Shown here: positions 8,338 through 17,862 of the stretch, in pieces
Numbering within the stretch: position 1 is the first letter of the stretch
How the letters are laid out: each line of letters begins with the position of its first letter
DNA from: Luteimicrobium sp049844995
Lineage (GTDB): Bacteria; Actinomycetota; Actinomycetes; Actinomycetales; Cellulomonadaceae
Direction: 5' to 3'
NCBI RefSeq assembly: GCF_049844995.1
Contig: NZ_JBNCMC010000003.1
Coordinates: 1-64,000 of the forward strand
Length of the DNA stretch: 64,000 nucleotides
Program-made: the position numbers and the translations under genes
The notes under the pieces: generated by a model
The model's database searches: none
What the model saw: only the letters and a program-made list of their open reading frames with translations
What the model was told of the DNA's origin: nothing

Positions 8338-9855
8338 GTGGCGGGCATCGTCGCCGACCGCTTCCGCGGCTCCTCGCCTCGCGCGACCGAGGCGCGCCGG
8401 CGGGCCCGCGTCCGTGCCGCCCGCGCCGAGGTCGACCGGTCGCGCTGGTACGCGTCCTTCCGCCGTCGCCTGCTCCTGACCGACGCCGCCGCGATCCTGT
8501 TCTCCGTGGTGGTGGGCTACATCGTCCGCTGGCGCGGCATCGTCGCGGGCCGGCCCGACGACGGCCTCACCTGGCACGACCCGGTGCGCGCCGCGGCCAT
8601 CGCCGTGTGCTGGTTCGCGCTCCTCGCGTACACGAAGTCGCGCGACGTCAAGGTCGTGGGCGCGGGCTCGACCGAGTACCAGCGGGTCTTCGGCGCGACC
8701 TGGCGGTTCTTCGCCGCGCTCGCGATCGTGGCGTTCGTCGTGCGGGAGTACAGCACGCGCGGGTACATCGCGGTCGCCGCGCCCCTCGGCCTGCTCACGC
8801 TGCTCGTCGGGCGGTACGCGTGGCGGCAGTGGCTGCACCGCCGGCGCGACGAGGGCCTGTGCATGTCGACCGTGCTCGCGATCGGGCACCGGTCCCACGT
8901 CGAGGACCTCGTCGCCGACCTCAACAACCGGCGCGACTCCGGCTACCGCGTCGTCGGCGCGTGCGTGCCCGTGGCGGAGCTCGCCGACGGCCCCGACGTG
9001 CAGGGCGTGCCCGTCCTCGGGGACGTGTTCGGCGCCGCCGAGATCGCCGGCACGATCGGCGTCGACACCGTCGCCGTCACCGGCTCGGGCGCGCTCACCA
9101 AGGACGTCGTCCGCCGCCTCGGGTGGGAGCTCGAGCCCTCGGGCGTCGACCTCATGCTGACGGCGGCGCTCGCCGACGTCGCGGGGCCGCGGATCGCGGT
9201 CACCCCCGCGGAGAACGCCGCCCTGGTCCACGTCGAGGCGCCCCGGTTCACGGGCGGCAGGTACTGGCTCAAGGCCCTGACCGACTGGTTCGGCGCGTTC
9301 CTGCTCGCGGTGGCCCTCAGCCCGGTCCTCCTGGTCGTGGCGGTCGCCGTGAAGGTCACCAGCCGCGGCCCGGTGCTGTTCTCGCAGCAGCGCGTCGGAC
9401 GCAACGGGACCCTGTTCCCCATGTACAAGTTCCGCTCGATGCGCGTGGGCGCCGAGGCGGAGGTGGACGCGCTCGCCGACCTCAACGAGGCCGCCGGGCC
9501 GCTGTTCAAGATCCGCGACGACCCCCGCGTGACCGGGGTCGGGCAGCTGCTGCGCCGGTACTCGCTCGACGAGCTCCCGCAGCTGCTCAACGTGCTCCGC
9601 GGCGACATGAGCCTCGTCGGCCCGCGTCCGCCGCTGCCCGGCGAGGTCTCCGCGTACGAGCAGGACGTCCGACGGCGGCTGCTCGTCAAGCCCGGCATGA
9701 CCGGCCTGTGGCAGACCAGCGGCCGGTCGGAGCTGTCCTGGGAGCAGAGCGTCCGCCTCGACGTCTACTACGTCGAGAACTGGACGCTGTTCGGGGACCT
9801 CGTGATCCTGGGGCGGACCGCGAAGGCCGTGCTCCGGGGCGACGGCGCGTTCTGA
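8338..9855 (+). CDS. Polyprenyl-phosphate sugar phosphotransferase (WbaP/CpsE type)
   Basis: This 505-residue membrane enzyme should start exopolysaccharide or glycan synthesis by transferring a sugar-1-phosphate from a nucleotide sugar to undecaprenyl phosphate. The N-terminal half has about four membrane segments (residues 40-170) and a CoA-binding-like domain (about 175-280). The C-terminal bacterial sugar transferase domain starts with a membrane re-entrant helix at about 305. It carries the family motifs YKFRSMR, SLDELPQLLNVLRGDMSLVG and KPGMTGLWQTSGR. The GTG start at 8338 follows GGAAGGA. It is unaccompanied by other glycan genes in this window, so its product cannot be inferred. Confidence 0.92.
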   Translation: MAGIVADRFRGSSPRATEARRRARVRAARAEVDRSRWYASFRRRLLLTDAAAILFSVVVGYIVRWRGIVAGRPDDGLTWHDPVRAAAIAVCWFALLAYTKSRDVKVVGAGSTEYQRVFGATWRFFAALAIVAFVVREYSTRGYIAVAAPLGLLTLLVGRYAWRQWLHRRRDEGLCMSTVLAIGHRSHVEDLVADLNNRRDSGYRVVGACVPVAELADGPDVQGVPVLGDVFGAAEIAGTIGVDTVAVTGSGALTKDVVRRLGWELEPSGVDLMLTAALADVAGPRIAVTPAENAALVHVEAPRFTGGRYWLKALTDWFGAFLLAVALSPVLLVVAVAVKVTSRGPVLFSQQRVGRNGTLFPMYKFRSMRVGAEAEVDALADLNEAAGPLFKIRDDPRVTGVGQLLRRYSLDELPQLLNVLRGDMSLVGPRPPLPGEVSAYEQDVRRRLLVKPGMTGLWQTSGRSELSWEQSVRLDVYYVENWTLFGDLVILGRTAKAVLRGDGAF

Positions 9856-9927
9856 GCAGGCCGGCACCGCGGGCGTCGCCGCCGGTGCGCGCGCCGTCGG
9901 ACCGCCGGAATCTGGCACGATGCTCCC

Positions 9928-11376
<1,449 letters not shown>

Positions 11377-11392
11377 GCGGGCGCCCGCCACG

Positions 11393-12661
11393 ATGCAGAG
11401 CTTCTACCCGCTCCGGAACACCGTCCAGCCGTACGACTGGGGATCGACGCACGTCATCCAGCAGCTCCTCGGCCTGGACGTCGACGGCGCGCCCGCGGCC
11501 GAGCTCTGGCTCGGCGCCCACCCGGTCGCGCCGTCGCTGACGGTGCACGACGGCACGGCGACGAGCCTCGTGGATCTCGTGCGCGACGACCCGGTCGCCA
11601 CCCTCGGGCAGCGGGTCCAGGACACGTACGGACCCCGGCTGCCCTACCTGCTCAAGGTGCTCGCGGCCGAGCGCGGGCTCTCCCTGCAGGTCCACCCGCG
11701 CCCCCACCTCGCCCGCGCCGGCTTCAACCGCGAGAACGCCGCGGGGGTGCCGCTCGGCGCCCCCGAGCGCTCGTTCCGCGACGACCAGCACAAGCCCGAG
11801 ATGATCGTCGCGCTGACGCCGTTCGAGGGCCTTGCGGGCTTCCGGCGACCGCGCCAGGCGCTCGCTCTCCTCGCCGGCCTCGACGGCACGCTCGTCGGGC
11901 GGATGCGCGACGCGCTCGGCCGCGGGCGCAGCGCCGACGCCGTCCGCCGAGCGTTCGAGCTCGCCGTCCACGCCCGCACCGCCGACGACGCAGCCCCCGA
12001 CCTCGACCGGAGCCTCGCCTCGGTCGGGCGACGGGCGGGCGGCGGTGGCGAGGCCGCGGCGTCGGGCGCGACGGAGGGGGCGCCCGGCGGCGCGGCCGCC
12101 GCCGTGCGCGCGCGGGCCGACGCGGTCGCGCTCCGGCTCGGCGAGCAGTACCCGGGCGACCCCGGCGTCCTCGCGTCCTACCTGCTCAACGTGTTCACGC
12201 TCGAGCCCGGCGAGGCGGTGTTCCTCGCGCCCGGGCAGGTCCACGCCTACGTGCGCGGCGCGGGTGTCGAGATCATGGCGAGCTCCGACAACGTGCTCCG
12301 CGCCGGCCTCACGCACAAGCGCGTCGACGTCGACGCGCTGCTCGAGTGCTCCGACTTCGTCCCGGCGCCACCGCCCCGACCCGCCACGAGCCGGCTCGCC
12401 CGCGGGCTTACCACCTATCGCGTGCCCATCCGCGAGTTCGGCCTCGTCGTCGGCGACGTGCTCCCCGTGGACGGCGAGCTCGCGCTGCCCGGGGAGGGCC
12501 CGCGCGTCGTGCTCGCCCTGGGCGGGGTGCTGCGCCTGCGCGCCGGGGCCGGCGCCGACACGTGCACCGTCGCGGCCGGAGAGTCCGTGTTCGTGCCCGA
12601 CGCCGCGGGGACGCTGAGCGTGTGCGGCGAGGGGCGCGTGACGGTGGCGTACGTGCCCTGA
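11393..12661 (+). CDS. manA: Mannose-6-phosphate isomerase, class I
   Basis: This 422-residue zinc enzyme interconverts mannose 6-phosphate and fructose 6-phosphate, feeding GDP-mannose synthesis or mannose catabolism. Zinc ligands are visible in the class I signature: LQVHPR (about residue 100), the glutamate in KPEMIVALTPFEGL (about 138) and the histidine in PGQVHAYVRGAGVEIMASSD (about 283). The HKRVDV segment follows. The N-terminal LRNTVQPYDWGS is also characteristic. It lies just after the purine permease. A 9-bp hairpin about 14 bases after the stop may end transcription. Confidence 0.95.
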   Translation: MQSFYPLRNTVQPYDWGSTHVIQQLLGLDVDGAPAAELWLGAHPVAPSLTVHDGTATSLVDLVRDDPVATLGQRVQDTYGPRLPYLLKVLAAERGLSLQVHPRPHLARAGFNRENAAGVPLGAPERSFRDDQHKPEMIVALTPFEGLAGFRRPRQALALLAGLDGTLVGRMRDALGRGRSADAVRRAFELAVHARTADDAAPDLDRSLASVGRRAGGGGEAAASGATEGAPGGAAAAVRARADAVALRLGEQYPGDPGVLASYLLNVFTLEPGEAVFLAPGQVHAYVRGAGVEIMASSDNVLRAGLTHKRVDVDALLECSDFVPAPPPRPATSRLARGLTTYRVPIREFGLVVGDVLPVDGELALPGEGPRVVLALGGVLRLRAGAGADTCTVAAGESVFVPDAAGTLSVCGEGRVTVAYVP

Positions 12662-12674
12662 TCTCGGCGTCCGT

Positions 12675-12701
12675 GGTCGGGTGGGCGCCCCTCACCCGAC
12701 C
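12675..12701 (+). terminator. Hairpin after manA
   Basis: GGTCGGGTG (12675-12683) pairs with CACCCGACC (12693-12701) across a 9-nt loop. There is no clear T-run, so efficiency is uncertain. Confidence 0.4.
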
Positions 12702-12796
12702 CACGCCCCCGCGTCGTCGTCACCTTCTCCGCGAGGCAGGCGGGCCGCTCGTCTACCTCGGCGTGGTCGGTGCGGCTCGGAGCTGGTCGGTCGGAA

Positions 12797-12830
12797 CAAT
12801 TTGATTAGCAAGGGTAATGAGCGTAGGGTA
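12797..12830. promoter_or_regulatory. AT-rich putative MarR promoter/operator
   Basis: This is one of the few AT-rich stretches in the region. It contains TTGATTAGCAA, a short TTG-N5-CAA inverted repeat, and two GGGTAA steps immediately upstream of the marR start. MarR proteins usually bind such sites over their own promoter. Assignment is by position and composition only. Confidence 0.4.
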
Positions 12831-12836
12831 ACGAGC

Positions 12837-13304
12837 GTGCCCGAACCTGAACCCCTTGTCGCGACCGCTGATCCGGCGACGCAGACCCTCCCGGAGAGCC
12901 CCGCAGCCGAGCTGCGCGTGGCTCTTTTTCGCGTGACCCGGCGCCTCAAGCAGCAGCGCGCGACCGCCGACATCACAGAGGGTCAGCACGCCGTCCTCAC
13001 CACCCTCGGCAAGCACGGCGCCCTGACGCCGGGTGCCCTCGCAGACCACGAGCGGGTCAAGCCGCCGTCGATGACGCGCACGGTCAACGCGCTCGTCGAG
13101 CGCGGGTTCGTCCGCAAGAGCGGCAACCCCGACGACGGTCGTCAGGTCGTCGTCGAGCTCACCGACGAGGGGAACCGCGAGATCGTCGAGACCCGCCGCC
13201 GCCGCGACGCGTGGCTCTCGGTCCAGCTCGACGACCTCACGCCCGCACAGCGCGAGACGCTCCACCAGGCCGCCGAGATCCTGCTGGAGGTGGCCGCTCG
13301 GTGA
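12837..13304 (+). CDS. MarR-family transcriptional regulator
   Basis: This 155-residue winged-helix regulator begins at GTG 12837. The core carries the MarR pattern: TEGQHAVLTTLGKHGALTPGALADHERV (recognition region, about residues 45-72), MTRTVNALVERGFVRKSGNPDDGRQVVVELTDEG (wing, about 75-110), then a C-terminal dimerisation helix. Its stop overlaps the GTG start of an MFS exporter (GTGA). It is therefore probably the local regulator of that exporter, as in many drug- or phenolic-responsive MarR-MFS pairs. The AT-rich stretch just upstream (12797-12830), with TTGATTAGCAA and repeated GGGTAA, is the likely promoter and operator. Confidence 0.92.
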   Translation: MPEPEPLVATADPATQTLPESPAAELRVALFRVTRRLKQQRATADITEGQHAVLTTLGKHGALTPGALADHERVKPPSMTRTVNALVERGFVRKSGNPDDGRQVVVELTDEGNREIVETRRRRDAWLSVQLDDLTPAQRETLHQAAEILLEVAAR

Positions 13305-14662
13305 GCACCTTCTCCTCGCTGCGCTACTTCAACTACCGGCTCTGGTTCTCGGGCGCGCTCGTCGCCAACGTGGGCACGTGGATGCAGCGTGTCGCCCAGG
13401 ACTGGCTGGTTCTCACGGTCCTCTCGCACAACTCGAGCTTCGCCGTCGGCGTCGTGACGGCGCTGCAGTTCCTGCCGTTCCTCCTCTTCGCGCCGCTGGG
13501 CGGCCTGCTCGCCGACCGGTTCGACCGCCGCAAGCTCCTCGGCGTCACGCAGGCGTCGCAGGGCCTGCTCGCGTTCGGGCTCGGGGCGCTCGTGCTGACC
13601 GGGACGGTCGAGCTGTGGCACGTGTACGCGTTCGCGTTCGCGCTCGGCGTCGTCGCGACGATCGACGCGCCGGTGCGGCAGACGTTCGTCGCGCAGCTCG
13701 TCCCGACGGACAAGCTGTCGAACGCCGTCGGCCTCAACAGCGCGTCGTTCAACGCCGCGCGCCTGATCGGGCCGGGCGTCGGCGGCCTGCTCATCGCCGC
13801 GGTCGGTCCGGGGTGGGTCTTCATCATCAACGGGGTGTCGTTCGCGGCGACGATCCTCGCGCTCACGCAGATGCGGACCCGCGAGCTGCGCAGCATGCCC
13901 GTGGCGAGCCGTCGCAAGGGCCAGGTCCGCGAGGGGTTCAGGTATGTGCGGGGGCGCACGGACATCGTCGTGATCATGGCCGTCGTCGGCGTGGTGTCGA
14001 TGTTCGGGCTGAACTTCCAGCTCACGTCGGCCACGATGGCGCGCACGGTCTTCGACAAGGGCGCGAGGGAGTACGGCATCCTCGGGTCGATCCTCGCGAT
14101 CGGTTCGCTCGCGGGCGCGCTCCTCGCGGCGCGGCGCGAACGGCCCCGGGTGCGGCTCGTGGTGGGGGCGGCGTTCGGGTTCGGCCTCGCGACGGCGGCG
14201 CTGGCGCTCGCGCCGACCTACGCGAGCTTCGCGGTGCTGTGCATCCCGGTCGGGCTCGCGAGCCTCACGATGATGACGGCGGCCAACGCGACCATCCAGA
14301 TGTCGACCGAGCCGGAGATGCGCGGCCGCGTCATGTCGCTCTACATGATGGTCTTCCAGGGCGCGACGCCCATCGGGTCCCCGATCGTCGGCTGGATCGG
14401 CGAGCAGTTCGGGGCGCGCTGGTCCATCGGCATCGGCTCGGTGACGGCGCTGCTCGTGTCCGTGGGGGCGGGGATCTGGGTCCTTCGCCACTGGCACGTG
14501 CAGGTCCGGTACCGGGTCGCGACGCGCCCGCACCTCGTGGTGCGCTACCTGGACGCCGACGACGGCGCAGCGGTCCCCGTGCCCGCGGCCCGGGCGGCTC
14601 GCGCCGAGGCCGAGCGCGAGCTCGACGAGCAGGACACGCAGGCGCGCTCCGCGGCGGCCTGA
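13301..14662 (+). CDS. MFS exporter (MFS_3/enterobactin-exporter-like)
   Basis: This 453-residue major facilitator protein has twelve expected helices. The opening FSSLRYFNYRLWFSGALVAN and VGTWMQRVAQDWLVL match the MFS_3-type efflux subfamily (EntS-like). The loop 2-3 motif appears as GGLLADRFDRRKLL (about residue 65), and RGRVMSLYMMVFQGATPIGS (about 345) is also conserved. Start GTG 13301 overlaps the marR stop by four bases, so the pair is translationally coupled. Efflux of a toxic small molecule under MarR control is the natural reading; the substrate is unknown. It converges with serC across a 21-base gap. Confidence 0.9.
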   Translation: MSTFSSLRYFNYRLWFSGALVANVGTWMQRVAQDWLVLTVLSHNSSFAVGVVTALQFLPFLLFAPLGGLLADRFDRRKLLGVTQASQGLLAFGLGALVLTGTVELWHVYAFAFALGVVATIDAPVRQTFVAQLVPTDKLSNAVGLNSASFNAARLIGPGVGGLLIAAVGPGWVFIINGVSFAATILALTQMRTRELRSMPVASRRKGQVREGFRYVRGRTDIVVIMAVVGVVSMFGLNFQLTSATMARTVFDKGAREYGILGSILAIGSLAGALLAARRERPRVRLVVGAAFGFGLATAALALAPTYASFAVLCIPVGLASLTMMTAANATIQMSTEPEMRGRVMSLYMMVFQGATPIGSPIVGWIGEQFGARWSIGIGSVTALLVSVGAGIWVLRHWHVQVRYRVATRPHLVVRYLDADDGAAVPVPAARAARAEAERELDEQDTQARSAAA

Positions 14663-14683
14663 GCGGGCTCGCGGGTCGGGCGC

Positions 14684-15817
14684 TCAGCCCAGCTGCTCGA
14701 CCACGAAGTCGACGCACGCGGTGAGCGCGGCGACGTCGTCGGGCTCGATGGCGGGGAACATGGCGACGCGGAGCTGGTTGCGACCCAGCTTGCGGTACGC
14801 GAAGGCGTCGACGACGCCGTTCGCGCGCAGCGCGGCCAGCACGTCGGTGGCGGGGACCGCGTCGTCGAGGTCGACGGTCCCGACGACGTTCGAACGCTCC
14901 GCGGGGTCGGCGACGAACGGCGTCGCCCACGGCCGGGCCTCGGCCCACCCGTAGAGGTGCGCCGCGGACGCGGCGGTGCGCGCCGTCGTCCACGCGAGGC
15001 CGCCCTGCTCGAGCATCCACTCGATCTGCTCGGCCATGAGCAGGAGGGTCGCGATCGCGGGGGTGTTGAGGGTCTGGTCCTGGCGCGAGTTCGCGAGCGC
15101 AGTGGTGAGCGAGAGGAACTCCGGGACCCAGCGGTCCGCCTCGAGTCCCGCGGCGCGCTCGACGGCGTCGGGCGAGAGGAGGGCGAGCCACAGCCCGCCG
15201 TCCGAGCCGAACGACTTCTGCGGCGCGAAGTAGTAGGCGTCGGCCTGGGCGACGTCGACGGCGAGGCCGCCGGCGGCCGACGTCCCGTCGACGACGGTCA
15301 GCGCCCCGGCCTCCCGCGAGCCGGGGACACGCTCGACCGGGCTCACGGCGCCCGTCGAGGTCTCGTTGTGCGGCCAGGCGTAGACGTCGACGCCGTCCTC
15401 GGGCCGGCAGCGGGCGACCGTGCCCGCCGAGGCCTCGACGACGCTCGACGCCTCGAGGAACGGCGCGCGCGACGTCGCCGTCGCGAACTTGGCGCCGAAC
15501 TCGCCGAACGACGCGTGCTGGGCCTTCGAGCGCACGAGGCAGAAGGTCGCGACGTCCCAGAACGCGGTCGAGCCGCCGTTGCCGAGCGCGACCTCGTACC
15601 CCTCGGGCAGCGCGAACAGCTCGGCGAGACCCGTGCGGACCCGGCGGACGAGGCTGCGCACCGGCTCCTGGCGGTGGGAGGTGCCGAGCGGCGTGCGGCC
15701 GGCAGCGGCGAGTGCGCTCACCTGCGCGTCGCGCACCTTGCTGGGACCGGCGCCGAAGCGGCCGTCCGCGGGCAGCAGGTCGCTCGGGATCCGGATGGCT
15801 GCGGGAGTGGTGGGCAC
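14684..15817 (-). CDS. serC: Phosphoserine transaminase
   Basis: This 377-residue class V PLP aminotransferase converts 3-phosphohydroxypyruvate and glutamate to phosphoserine and 2-oxoglutarate in serine synthesis. The actinobacterial SerC opening IPSDLLPADGRFGAGPSKVR is present. The PLP lysine is in YYFAPQKSFGSDGG (about residue 198), and the ARKxxHxxFGEFG-type segment appears as SKAQHASFGEFGAKFA. I chose GTG 15817 (VPTTPAAIRIP) because the frame upstream adds non-conserved residues and overlaps the dtxR promoter region. It is convergent with the MFS exporter and divergent from the DtxR-family gene. Confidence 0.93.
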   Translation of the reverse strand: MPTTPAAIRIPSDLLPADGRFGAGPSKVRDAQVSALAAAGRTPLGTSHRQEPVRSLVRRVRTGLAELFALPEGYEVALGNGGSTAFWDVATFCLVRSKAQHASFGEFGAKFATATSRAPFLEASSVVEASAGTVARCRPEDGVDVYAWPHNETSTGAVSPVERVPGSREAGALTVVDGTSAAGGLAVDVAQADAYYFAPQKSFGSDGGLWLALLSPDAVERAAGLEADRWVPEFLSLTTALANSRQDQTLNTPAIATLLLMAEQIEWMLEQGGLAWTTARTAASAAHLYGWAEARPWATPFVADPAERSNVVGTVDLDDAVPATDVLAALRANGVVDAFAYRKLGRNQLRVAMFPAIEPDDVAALTACVDFVVEQLG

Positions 15818-15912
15818 AGGCCCAGGGTAGGGGAGCGGCCCCGGCGCCCGTACCCGATTCCGGTGGGTGGCCCGCCCTAGACTGGGGGCCACCGACGCTT
15901 CAGGGAGCAGCA

Positions 15913-16620
15913 GTGAGCGATCTCATCGACACCACCGAGATGTACCTCAAGACGATCTACGAGCTCGTCGAGGAAGGCATCGTCCCGCTGCGTGCCCGGA
16001 TCGCGGAGCGCCTGGGGCACTCCGGCCCGACCGTCTCCCAGACGGTCGCCCGCATGGAGCGGGACGGGCTCGTCGTCGTGACGGGGGACCGCCACCTCGA
16101 GCTGACCGAGCTCGGCTCCACCAAGGCCATGCGCGTGATGCGCAAGCACCGGCTCGCGGAGCGGCTCCTGACCGACGTCGTCGGGCTGGACTGGGAGTAC
16201 GTCCACGAGGAGGCGTGCCGTTGGGAGCACGTCATGAGCGACCGCGTGGAGAAGCGCCTGGCCGAGCTGCTGGGTCACCCGCACTTCTCGCCCTACGGCA
16301 ACCCCATCCCGGGCCTCTCCGAGCTGGGCGAGGAGCCGACGCACGAGGACTTCCTCGAGGGCGTCGTCCCGCTGCTCGACGTCGCTCGCCCGGCCCAGGG
16401 GACGGTCGAGGTCGTCCGGGCGGACGTCCGGCGCCTGGGCGAGCCCCTGCAGCCCGACGTCGAGCTCCTCGCGCGCCTCGCCGAGGCCGGGATCCTGCCC
16501 GGGGCGGCGGTCGAGGCCGTGTGGGACGGCGGGATGCTGTCGGTCCGCGGGGGCGACGCCGAGAAGCCGCTCGCGCTCGCGGACGACGTCTCCCGGCACG
16601 TCTTCGTGGCCGCCGGCTGA
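15913..16620 (+). CDS. DtxR/IdeR-family metal-dependent regulator
   Basis: This 235-residue regulator senses Fe2+ or Mn2+ in its family. Its winged-helix domain is residues 1-70 (TTEMYLKTIYELVEEGIVPL, then HSGPTVSQTVARMERDGL). The dimerisation and metal-binding domain follows, with the expected ligands in the stretch HRLAERLL ... CRWEHVMSD (Cys/Glu/His, about residues 78-112). The HPHFSPYGNPIPGL linker and an SH3-like C-terminus complete the long DtxR/IdeR architecture. Start GTG 15913 follows a GGGAGCAG site. No siderophore genes are nearby. Iron versus manganese specificity cannot be decided from the sequence. Confidence 0.92.
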   Translation: MSDLIDTTEMYLKTIYELVEEGIVPLRARIAERLGHSGPTVSQTVARMERDGLVVVTGDRHLELTELGSTKAMRVMRKHRLAERLLTDVVGLDWEYVHEEACRWEHVMSDRVEKRLAELLGHPHFSPYGNPIPGLSELGEEPTHEDFLEGVVPLLDVARPAQGTVEVVRADVRRLGEPLQPDVELLARLAEAGILPGAAVEAVWDGGMLSVRGGDAEKPLALADDVSRHVFVAAG

Positions 16621-16692
16621 CCCCTCGCCGACGGCGCTCCGGGACCTCCGTACCAGTTCGGACGAGTCCCGAACGAACGCCGTGACCGGGGC

Positions 16693-16721
16693 GTGACATT
16701 CGCCGCGGGGTCGTGTACGTT
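16693..16721 (+). promoter_or_regulatory. Promoter before the c-di-AMP riboswitch
   Basis: GTGACA (16693-16698) and TACGTT (16716-16721) are separated by 17 bases and fit a sigma-A-like promoter. Transcription would begin near 16728, just before the first conserved riboswitch bases. Confidence 0.5.
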
Positions 16722-16729
16722 CAGGGGCA

Positions 16730-16938
16730 GTTCCGGCGGCAGACGTCGTCGGAGCCCTCACGGAGAGCGCCGAGCCCTGTCACTCCGCGAGGGTCCCAGC
16801 GAGTTGGACGACAGGGACGGGGGACCCACGAACGGGAGTCGGAGACGACTTCCTTGGGGTGAAGCCCGAGGTACCGCAAGGTACCGGAGGCCGGGTGTTT
16901 CTCCCACCCGAACCCGACAGCTGACCTCGTAGGCGTCA
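16730..16938 (+). ncRNA. ydaO/yuaA-type (cyclic di-AMP) riboswitch
   Basis: The 5' leader of the NlpC/P60 gene carries the conserved blocks of the ydaO class: GGGGGACCCA (about 16819-16828), TTGGGGTGAAGCCCGAG (about 16854-16870) and CCCGAACCCGACAGCTGACC (about 16906-16925), followed by TCGTAGGCGT. Several helices can be drawn, such as GGTACC-GCAA-GGTACC near 16870. The ribosome-binding site GGAGAG (16941-16946) follows immediately. In actinobacteria this class commonly precedes cell-wall hydrolase and Rpf genes, and c-di-AMP binding switches expression off. Recognition is by motif and context, not by covariance scoring. Confidence 0.88.
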
Positions 16939-16951
16939 AAGGAGAGAACGA

Positions 16952-17779
16952 GTGAGCACGAGCACCACTCGCGCCCGCCATCGTGCGGCGCGTCGCCCCG
17001 TAACCCCTCTGGCAACCCTGGCGAGCGCCGCGACCGGCAGCCTCTCGACCGTGGGTCGCCGTACCGCCGTCGTCGCTGCGTCGTCGGGCCTTCTGGTCTC
17101 GATGCTCGGCGGTCCCGCCGCCCAGGCGGCCACGACGCACACCGACAACTCGGGCAAGCTCAGCACCGTCGACCTCGACGCCCTCACCGCGGCCGCCAAG
17201 GCCGAGCTGCAGACGTCCAAGACGGTCACGGTCACCAAGCACGTCAAGTGGACCGCCGACGCCGCGTCCGTCAAGGTCACGCCGGCCCCCGAGCCCGTCG
17301 TCCACCGCACCGTCCAGGCCGCGAGCCGCTCCGAGGTCCGCACGGCCCTCACGTCGACCGACTCGAGCAGCTCGTCGAGCTCGTCGAGCACCGACACCTC
17401 GTCCTCGAGCAGCTCGTCGAGCAGCGCCTCGATCCCGTCCTCGGCCAACGGCTCCAAGATCATCGCGATCGCCAGCCGCTACGTGGGCGTCCCCTACGTC
17501 TACGGCGGCACCACGCCGTCGGGCTTCGACTGCTCGGGCTTCACCTCGTACGTGTACGCGCAGATCGGCATCTCGCTGCCGCGCACGTCGTCGGCCCAGC
17601 ACTATGCGGGCACGGTCATCTCGCGTGCCGAGGCCAAGCCGGGCGACCTCATCTGGACGCCGGGCCACATCGCCATCTACGCGGGCGGCAACACGATCAT
17701 CGACGCCCCCCGTCCGGGCAAGTCGATCCAGTTCCGCGCCATGTGGCAGACGAACCCCACGTTCATCCGCGTCGGCTGA
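16952..17779 (+). CDS. Secreted C40 (NlpC/P60) peptidoglycan hydrolase
   Basis: This 275-residue exported cell-wall hydrolase probably cleaves the D-Glu-diaminopimelate type bond in peptide stems. It has a long twin-arginine-rich N-terminus and a hydrophobic core ending at GGPAAQAA (about residue 60). A linker follows, with a nearly pure serine/threonine tract (about 140-165). The C-terminal NlpC/P60 domain (about 170-275) has the catalytic cysteine in FDCSGFTSYVY, the histidine in TPGHIAIYAG and the third polar site near IIDAPRPG. GTG 16952 has the strong RBS GGAGAG. The c-di-AMP riboswitch directly upstream ties its expression to cell-wall or osmotic signalling. Confidence 0.95.
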   Translation: MSTSTTRARHRAARRPVTPLATLASAATGSLSTVGRRTAVVAASSGLLVSMLGGPAAQAATTHTDNSGKLSTVDLDALTAAAKAELQTSKTVTVTKHVKWTADAASVKVTPAPEPVVHRTVQAASRSEVRTALTSTDSSSSSSSSSTDTSSSSSSSSSASIPSSANGSKIIAIASRYVGVPYVYGGTTPSGFDCSGFTSYVYAQIGISLPRTSSAQHYAGTVISRAEAKPGDLIWTPGHIAIYAGGNTIIDAPRPGKSIQFRAMWQTNPTFIRVG

Positions 17780-17792
17780 CGCCAGAACGCAT

Positions 17793-17830
17793 CGAGCGCC
17801 CCGGCCGCCATCTGGCGGCCGGGGCGCTCG
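17793..17830 (+). terminator. Strong terminator hairpin after the NlpC/P60 gene
   Basis: An 18-bp perfect stem (17793-17810 with 17813-17830, outer bases CGAGCGCC/GGCGCTCG) is followed by TCTCTTG. It lies 14 bases past the stop codon and ends the riboswitch-controlled transcript. Confidence 0.85.
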
Positions 17831-17862
17831 TCTCTTGCCCCAGCAGTCGGTAGGCTGGGGGT

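Noticed and set aside
12745..12795. Short similarity to the 3' end of rocD (18836-18890), sharing GTCTACCTCGGCG and CGGAGCTGG
   Set aside because: Only about 50 bases, roughly three quarters identical by eye, with no supporting frame. It could be chance in high-GC DNA or a tiny remnant; not enough to call.
15712..15912. Longer in-frame start for the DtxR-family gene
   Set aside because: The added residues are not conserved and overlap the serC 5' end. GTG 15913 gives the usual family length and has a ribosome-binding site.
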